From Acidobacteriaceae bacterium (GTDB lineage Bacteria; Acidobacteriota; Terriglobia; Terriglobales; Acidobacteriaceae), in assembly GCA_003140785.1 (NCBI GenBank), contig PLKY01000259.1, positions 15,078 to 24,662 on the forward strand: DNA of 9,585 bases. The letters run 5' to 3'. The notes under the pieces are model-generated. The model did not search any database, had not been told where the DNA came from, and saw only the letters and a list, made by a program, of their open reading frames with translations. Each line of letters opens with the position of its first letter. Within the stretch, counting starts at the first letter, position 1. The translations under genes and the position numbers were made by a program. This document shows positions 5,233-9,585 of this stretch, in pieces.

Positions 5233-6255
5233 CTACGCCTTCACCGAAGCCGCCCGCGCCGATACTCCGCTTATCTCCGCAGCCCTCGCCTCCGCATACG
5301 CCGCAGCGCCCATCAGCGCAGCACGGCTCTCCAAAATAACCCGCACCGGCATATTGATGAGCAGTTGGCTCAGCCGGCCCTTGTCGGTAAAGGCCTTCAA
5401 AAACGTGCCATCCTTCAGCTTCTCCAAAATGCGCGGCGCGATGCCGCCGCCCACGTAGAGCCCGCCGACAGAAAGCACCTTCAGCGCTAGATTTCCCGCC
5501 TCTGCCCCATAAGCCGAAGCAAACATGTCCAGTGTCTTCGCGCAAAGCTCGCTCTTCGCCGCGAGGCCCATCTCGGTAATCACCGAGTTGGGATCGTGTG
5601 CCTCTGTTATCTTTTCCGCAAGCCACACCGGTTCCTCCAGCCCCTTCACTTCGCGCAGAAATTCATAAATGCCGGTCATCCCCATGCCGCTCACTACCCT
5701 TTCGAAGCTGATGCGCCCGTTGTATCTCTGCTTCAGAAAGCGCAGCAGTTCAATCTCGTCTTCATTGCGCGGCGCATAATCCACATGCCCGCCCTCCGAC
5801 GGGTAGGGAACATGCATGCGGCCGTTCCAGGCCAAAAAGCCCTCGCCAAGTCCCGTGCCCGCGGCAATCAGCGCGCGGTTGCCAATCTGGCTCGCATCGC
5901 CTTCGCTCAAGGTATAGATCTGTTCCGCAGTCAGTTCCGCAATGCCATAGCCGTTCGCTTCAAGATCGTTGATCAGAAATACATGCTGGATGCCGAGGCC
6001 GGTCGCCAGTTCGCGGCTATCCAGGGTCCACGGCAAGTTGGTCAAGCGCAGCCGGCCATTGCGCACCGGTCCGGGCACACCGAAGCATGCGGAAGTAACC
6101 TTCTCTGCGCCCAAAAACAGCTTCACGATCTCTTCCAGGCCGTGAAATTCCTTCGCCGCGTATCGTTCGTCCCGGGTATATTTCAGTTTTCCATCCGAAA
6201 AATCGTACAGCGCGAGGTCTACCTTGGTGCCCCCCACATCGCCCGCCAGAATCAT
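5233..6255 (-). CDS. glk: Glucokinase
   Basis: The product is 340 residues, an ATP-dependent hexokinase-fold enzyme that phosphorylates glucose to glucose 6-phosphate in the cytoplasm. It belongs to the Glk type rather than the shorter ROK type by its overall pattern. Visible motifs are the phosphate-binding loop AGDVGGTKVDLAL (4-16), NLPWTLDSREL (73-83), the catalytic Asp97 in INDLEANGYGI, AAGTGLGEGF (131-140), SEGGHVDYAP (153-162) with Glu154 and His157 for sugar contact, and VGGLYVGGGIAPR towards the end. The frame extends to 6357, but ATG 6255 starts at the family's usual N-terminus and has GGAGAGGGA just upstream. That ATG overlaps the pgl stop by ATGA, so the two are coupled. The C-terminus has an Ala/Ser-rich tail of about 15 residues of no evident role. 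Confidence 0.95.
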   Translation of the reverse strand: MILAGDVGGTKVDLALYDFSDGKLKYTRDERYAAKEFHGLEEIVKLFLGAEKVTSACFGVPGPVRNGRLRLTNLPWTLDSRELATGLGIQHVFLINDLEANGYGIAELTAEQIYTLSEGDASQIGNRALIAAGTGLGEGFLAWNGRMHVPYPSEGGHVDYAPRNEDEIELLRFLKQRYNGRISFERVVSGMGMTGIYEFLREVKGLEEPVWLAEKITEAHDPNSVITEMGLAAKSELCAKTLDMFASAYGAEAGNLALKVLSVGGLYVGGGIAPRILEKLKDGTFLKAFTDKGRLSQLLINMPVRVILESRAALMGAAAYAEARAAEISGVSARAASVKA

Positions 6256-7052
6256 CTTTCCCTCTCCAAAACCCCGCAGCCATCCCCATCGGTTGCGGGC
6301 AAAAGCGCAGCAGCGGCCTGATCCAAAACCAGAGTGAGTATACCGCCTGAAGGCCATATCAGTTGACTGGGAAGCCGTTCCGGATCGCGCGGCCCGGCAA
6401 ATACTTGCTGAACCGGTTCAGCCTTGTCAGCCCCGCCAATCAGAAAGAACACCGAGCCGGCATTGTTGATCACCGGCCACGTGAGCGTGATGCGCCACGA
6501 GTCCTTCACGGTCTCCACGTGGTTTGCGGTCACCAGCCTCCCCATTTCGTCTAGCGCCTCGGTGTGCGGGAACAGAGAAGCCGTGTGCCCGTCCGGACCC
6601 ATACCCAACTGCACAAGATCGAAGCGCGGACCCTCCGCTCCTTCCAGCCGAAAGCTGTCCCGCAAAAGCGATTCATAGCGCGCCGCCGCCATCTGCGGTT
6701 CGAGTTCACCTTCCATTCGGTGTATTTGCTCCGGCTTCAACGGCACATGGTCCAGCAACGCCTCGCGGGTCATCCGGTAATTGCTGTCGGCGTGGTCGGG
6801 CGGCACACAGCGCTCGTCCACCCAGAAGAGTTCGAGCTTGTCCCATGGCATCCGGGCTCGCCACGGCTGGGTCGCGTCCGCCAGCAGCTGGAAGGCAGCT
6901 TTGGGCGTAGACCCTCCGCTGATGGCGATGCGCGCTCGCCCACGCTCGGCCACAGCCTTCTCGGCTACTTGCGTGAACCGCTCGGCCGCCTCGGCCGCCA
7001 GCGCCTGCGCATCCCGCACAACGTTGTATTCAATTCTGAGCGTCTTTGCCAT
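6252..7052 (-). CDS. pgl: 6-phosphogluconolactonase
   Basis: The product is 266 residues of the NagB/RpiA/SugarP-isomerase-fold lactonase family (DevB type). It hydrolyses 6-phosphogluconolactone to 6-phosphogluconate, the second step of the oxidative pentose phosphate pathway. Signature stretches are ISGGSTPKAAFQLL (44-57), the phosphate-binding loop; FWVDERCVPPDHADSNYRM (76-94); and QLGMGPDGHTASLFP (148-162), with the catalytic His156. The ATG has AGGAG nine bases upstream. Length is at the upper end of the family, with a C-terminal extension past the usual LD-x-A-A helix. It is the first gene of a two-gene unit with glk. No zwf lies in the window, so glucose-6-phosphate dehydrogenase must be encoded elsewhere. 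I see no confident promoter in the 177-base gap upstream. Confidence 0.95.
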   Translation of the reverse strand: MAKTLRIEYNVVRDAQALAAEAAERFTQVAEKAVAERGRARIAISGGSTPKAAFQLLADATQPWRARMPWDKLELFWVDERCVPPDHADSNYRMTREALLDHVPLKPEQIHRMEGELEPQMAAARYESLLRDSFRLEGAEGPRFDLVQLGMGPDGHTASLFPHTEALDEMGRLVTANHVETVKDSWRITLTWPVINNAGSVFFLIGGADKAEPVQQVFAGPRDPERLPSQLIWPSGGILTLVLDQAAAALLPATDGDGCGVLERER

Positions 7053-7229
7053 CGGATTTCACTCCTCTCGGATTCTACTTTCTGAAGGATTCTTTCGGAT
7101 GATTCGAGCGGGACATTGGTTAGGTAATTCCAGCCGGCACAGCTCGACGCGATTCTACGAAACTCAAAGAAATGCTGCGTTAAAGAGAGAAAGTCCTGGG
7201 GATTGCGGCGCATCGTCCGACGGGTCCGA
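7053..7229. other. Intergenic gap between tolC-family gene and pgl
   Basis: The gap holds the pgl ribosome site (AGGAG on the minus strand at 7063-7067). TAGAAT-like hexamers occur twice on the minus strand, but neither has a matching -35, so no promoter is called. No hairpin with a T-tract follows the TolC-family stop. No gene is seen. Confidence 0.5.
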
Positions 7230-8705
7230 TCACCGTCCTAGATAGACGCGGTATTGCTGCTCCAAAATCCCCGCGGCCCGCGCCAGGGCCAGCTTCGACA
7301 GGTTGAACTGATAGAGGCTCTCGATCAAATTGCTCTGCGCCGAAGCCAATGTCGCCTGCGCATCCACCAGCGGAAGATTGTCGTCCACGCCGGCATTCAC
7401 GCGATCCGTCTCATCGCTCAGCGCCCGCGTGGCCAGTTCCACATTCGACCGTGCCACCTCAATCAATTTGCCGGATGCGTCCACATCCAGCAGCGCCGAC
7501 CGCACCTGCTGGTCAATGTGCCCGCGTAGGTCTTCGAGTTGCGAATCCACTGCGCTAAGTTGCGCCGCAGCCGTCTCTTCGTCGCCGCGCAATTTTGCCT
7601 CGCTGAAGATCGGGAAGCTCAACGACCCTACCGCCCCAAACACCCCATGCGATGGTGTGCCGTTCACCTTGTCCACGCCCCAGAAGCCATCGAACTTCAG
7701 CACCGGCAAACGCTGGCTGCGATACACCGCGTGAATCGCCTTCACCTCGACAAGCTGGTTCTGCAGATTCTGATAGTCCTGTCGATTCTTGTAGGCCACC
7801 GCGCGTACTTCCTCGGGCGTCTGCGCAGCCAGATCGCTGTAGGGCGCTGCATCCGTCAGCACAATCTTCTGTCCCGGATCGACGCCAATTTCGCGCTTCA
7901 GCAGGATGAGGTCCTTATCCAGCGCGTTCTGCGCCGCAATCACCGCCTGCTGCTGCGCCTGCAACTGCACCCGCGCCCGCAGTTCATCCAGATTCGCAGC
8001 CGTGCCCGCCTCGTGCGCGGCGTGCGCCTGGTCGAACAGCACGCGGTCAGCCTGCTCCAGCGCGTTGGCCTGGTCCACCTCGCTGGCAGCGGCAATGGCG
8101 TGCAGATACGCCCCCGCCACCTGCTGCACCACTTCGCCGCGCGCCGACATCTTCGCAAAGTGCGCGGCTCGCTCAGCTGCACCCGCCGCACGCCAGCCCG
8201 CAATTACAGGACCTGAGAAAAGAGTCTGGCTGTAGTTGATCTGCCCTTGCGTCAGATCGTCCTTCGTAATCTCCGAGAGGCCGGCTGGAACAATTCCGCC
8301 TGGGAAAAACGCCCCAAACTTGCCGATCACGCCTGGTCCGAATCCCAGCGCGGCCAGGTTGTGCTGAAACACGCCCGTCCCGCCGCTCACCGAGATGGTC
8401 GGCAGGAACTCTTGGAGCGCCTCGTTCTTTTCGCCCTTCACCAGAGTCTCGCCGCTCTCGGCTTCTCTTAGTCCGAGATTATTCTCAAAGCCGCGCCGCA
8501 CCGCCTCGTCCAGCGAAAGCTGCTGCGTCTCGTCCGTCGCCGGATGCAGGGTCACGCTACCCCAAAAAGGATTGGTCGCCGAGCTCGGATTGGCAGCCTG
8601 CCCGAAGGCCAGCCAGCTACCACCGCTCAGCGCCAGCGCCGCACACAATACCCGGGCTCTCGCCCGGCGGAAGCCAAAATGGACCGCTCTTCTCACTGCC
8701 ATCAT
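7230..8705 (-). CDS. TolC-family outer-membrane efflux protein
   Basis: The product is 491 residues. TolC-family proteins form trimeric outer-membrane and periplasmic channels that serve tripartite pumps or type I secretion. A basic n-region (MMAVRRAVHFGFRRARAR) and a hydrophobic run ending near AFGQA form a signal peptide. Two similar halves follow, each with a coiled-coil-forming Ala/Gln-rich helical region. The first begins QLSLDEAVRRGFENNLGLREAE and includes VAGAYLHAIAAASEVDQA; the second includes GSLSFPIFSEAKLRGDEE and closes with LVDAQATLASAQSNLIES and LALARAAGILEQQY, typical of the family's last helices. The frame opens at a GTG at 8729. I prefer ATG 8705 (or the adjacent 8702), which gives the cleaner signal peptide and has GAG a few bases before it. 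No membrane-fusion or RND gene is next to it. Confidence 0.92.
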   Translation of the reverse strand: MMAVRRAVHFGFRRARARVLCAALALSGGSWLAFGQAANPSSATNPFWGSVTLHPATDETQQLSLDEAVRRGFENNLGLREAESGETLVKGEKNEALQEFLPTISVSGGTGVFQHNLAALGFGPGVIGKFGAFFPGGIVPAGLSEITKDDLTQGQINYSQTLFSGPVIAGWRAAGAAERAAHFAKMSARGEVVQQVAGAYLHAIAAASEVDQANALEQADRVLFDQAHAAHEAGTAANLDELRARVQLQAQQQAVIAAQNALDKDLILLKREIGVDPGQKIVLTDAAPYSDLAAQTPEEVRAVAYKNRQDYQNLQNQLVEVKAIHAVYRSQRLPVLKFDGFWGVDKVNGTPSHGVFGAVGSLSFPIFSEAKLRGDEETAAAQLSAVDSQLEDLRGHIDQQVRSALLDVDASGKLIEVARSNVELATRALSDETDRVNAGVDDNLPLVDAQATLASAQSNLIESLYQFNLSKLALARAAGILEQQYRVYLGR

Positions 8706-8735
8706 TTTCTCAGATGAGCCATGGGGCACAAGGAT

Positions 8736-8770
8736 TCCCGGTCACAATCGAAAATAGGCCGAAACCGGGA
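8736..8770. repeat. Inverted repeat upstream of the TolC-family gene
   Basis: TCCCGGT (8736-8742) and ACCGGGA (8764-8770) are perfect seven-base arms separated by 21 bases. The run of six T on the minus strand lies before, not after, the hairpin for minus-strand transcription, so it is not a standard terminator for the upstream gene. It may be a leader structure or an operator pair for the TolC-family gene. Confidence 0.3.
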
Positions 8771-8809
8771 GAAAAAAGCTCGATAAGCCCAGGGTGCGAC
8801 GGTGCGTCT

Positions 8810-9343
8810 TCAAGGGATCGCTATCAAAAGACCGCCGCTCACCCCCAGCGACTGCTCATGACCCCGTCCAAAATCGTAGTCATACGCGGGTTCGAAATAC
8901 CAACCGAACTTATGCTTCTTCGCCGGCCAGAACATGAAATCGAGCACCGCCTCGGCCGCGACCGAATTGCTCGATACGCCCGCCTCCCGTGTATGAACCC
9001 ATTCCGGTCCGATACCAGCCATGAACTCAGCCTTGCGGGAAAGAGTCCATGGCTTCTTGAACAGCAGGTCCGTGTCCCATTCTGTCGATTTGGAACTGAA
9101 GAGCGGTGTCACGCCACCCTCGAGTTCCAGCCAGTTTTCAATCGGCGTCACCTCGATTGCCACGCTCGGGCCACCGCTGAATCCCCCGCCTTTGATACTC
9201 CACGCAGTGGCTCCGCCAAGCTCAAGCACAGCGGCAGGATCTTTTTCATCCGATTGCGCGCCGGCGACCGCAGGAGCCAAAGTCACCGCAGCAAGCAACA
9301 CGAACCGTGCTATGTTCCTCAGCCTCTCCCAGAAATGCGACAT
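8810..9343 (-). CDS. Small predicted outer-membrane beta-barrel protein
   Basis: The product is 177 residues from ATG 9343. The frame opens at a GTG at 9400, but that would overlap the MATE gene, whereas 9343 gives a good signal peptide: MSHFWERLRN, a hydrophobic run, then PAVAGAQ with likely cleavage after AGA. The mature part alternates polar and apolar residues with many Gly and aromatics (AVLELGG, GGPSVAIEVTPIENWLELEGG, EFMAGIGPEWVHT, AVLDFMFWPAKKHKFGWYFEPAYDY, SLGVSGGLLIAIP), which suggests about eight amphipathic strands. It resembles conserved hypothetical outer-membrane proteins; no enzymatic motif is seen. No clear ribosome site precedes the ATG. It lies 35 bases after the MATE stop and 104 before the TolC-family start, so all three may be one unit. 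Exact role unknown. Confidence 0.75.
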   Translation of the reverse strand: MSHFWERLRNIARFVLLAAVTLAPAVAGAQSDEKDPAAVLELGGATAWSIKGGGFSGGPSVAIEVTPIENWLELEGGVTPLFSSKSTEWDTDLLFKKPWTLSRKAEFMAGIGPEWVHTREAGVSSNSVAAEAVLDFMFWPAKKHKFGWYFEPAYDYDFGRGHEQSLGVSGGLLIAIP

Positions 9344-9378
9344 GAGAACAGAATGCCAAATGTCGGGTGAGTACACAC

Positions 9379-9585
9379 TTAAATTTTCTGCCGCGCCCAC
9401 CGTCCCTGCTTAAACAAGACGATGCTGGCAATGGCGATCGCACATTCGGCGATAACCACCGAAATGAATGCACCCCGGGGACCGAGGTGCATCCCAACCG
9501 CCAGACCCCATGCAAGCGGCAGCTCCAGTACCCAGAACCCGCAGAAGTACACAAGCGTCGGCGTCAGCGTGTCCCCTGCGCCATT
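9379..9585 (-). CDS. C-terminal end of a MATE-family efflux transporter (partial)
   Basis: The frame is open from the window edge to a TAA at 9379-9381, giving 68 residues; the 5' part lies beyond 9585. The peptide begins NGAGDTLTPTLVYF and continues with FWVLELPLAWGLAV, GPRGAFISVVIAECAIAIAS and the basic ending LFKQGRWARQKI. NGAGDT-x-TP before a helix, Pro-Leu-Ala, Gly-Pro-x-Gly and a final FxxGRW are typical of the last two or three transmembrane helices of MATE (NorM-type) exporters, which move cationic drugs or metabolites out in exchange for sodium or protons in the inner membrane. No start codon is needed because the gene is cut. Substrate cannot be predicted. Confidence 0.85.
   Translation of the reverse strand, partial: NGAGDTLTPTLVYFCGFWVLELPLAWGLAVGMHLGPRGAFISVVIAECAIAIASIVLFKQGRWARQKI

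Noticed and set aside
5596..6321. Plus-strand open frame of 241 codons opposite glk
   Set aside because: The opposite strand is an unambiguous glucokinase; no motif is seen in this frame.
7539..8216. Plus-strand open frame of 225 codons inside the TolC-family gene
   Set aside because: It is a shadow of the minus-strand gene; Arg/Leu/His-rich low-information sequence.
8714..9370. Plus-strand open frame of 218 codons opposite the beta-barrel protein gene
   Set aside because: Composition is Arg/His/Pro-rich without a coherent fold, and the opposite strand encodes a protein with signal peptide and barrel pattern.
9246..9554. Minus-strand open frame over the MATE end
   Set aside because: Another minus-strand frame here reads as the MATE C-terminus; this one is Cys/Ser/Arg-rich and meaningless.

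Overview
The window looks like a piece of an Acidobacteriota (Terriglobia-type) chromosome. It has moderately high GC. The opening fragment ends like the C-terminal beta-barrel of the large TonB-dependent, Oar-like receptors that are abundant in that phylum, and a secreted TPR protein follows it. The taxonomic call rests on protein character only. I see no tRNA, rRNA, CRISPR array, insertion sequence or phage gene, and the intergenic gaps are short.

Layout, left to right. (1) 1-167 (+): 3' end of an outer-membrane receptor gene, closed by a strong hairpin terminator at 183-220. (2) 347-1540 (+): an exported protein with about ten TPR units. It converges almost end to end with a small minus-strand gene (1543-1737) encoding a 64-residue protein with a CX2C...HXC arrangement. 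Nested palindromes at 1802-1821 lie upstream of that small gene. (3) 4289 down to 1868 (-): a tight operon of eutB, eutC and a 93-residue single-pass membrane protein of unknown function. EutBC is the adenosylcobalamin-dependent ethanolamine ammonia-lyase that splits ethanolamine into acetaldehyde and ammonia. No microcompartment, reactivase or transporter gene is seen. (4) 4290-4523: a divergent intergenic region with two short inverted repeats and a possible extended -10 promoter. (5) 4524-5180 (+): a CPBP/CAAX-type intramembrane protease homologue in which the usual glutamate motif reads Gln-Gly, followed by a hairpin terminator shared with the convergent genes. (6) 7052 down to 5233 (-): pgl (6-phosphogluconolactonase) and glk (glucokinase), overlapping by ATGA, for glucose phosphorylation and the oxidative pentose phosphate route. 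(7) 9585 down to 7230 (-): the end of a MATE-family transporter gene, a small predicted outer-membrane beta-barrel protein and a TolC-family outer-membrane protein, a plausible envelope/efflux cluster.

Most of this is ordinary chromosomal content. The least explained items are the 93-residue membrane protein coupled to eutBC, the 64-residue Cys/His protein with its palindromic upstream region, the altered motif in the CPBP protein, and the grouping of a MATE gene with outer-membrane protein genes. I did not find convincing evidence of a wholly new multi-gene system.
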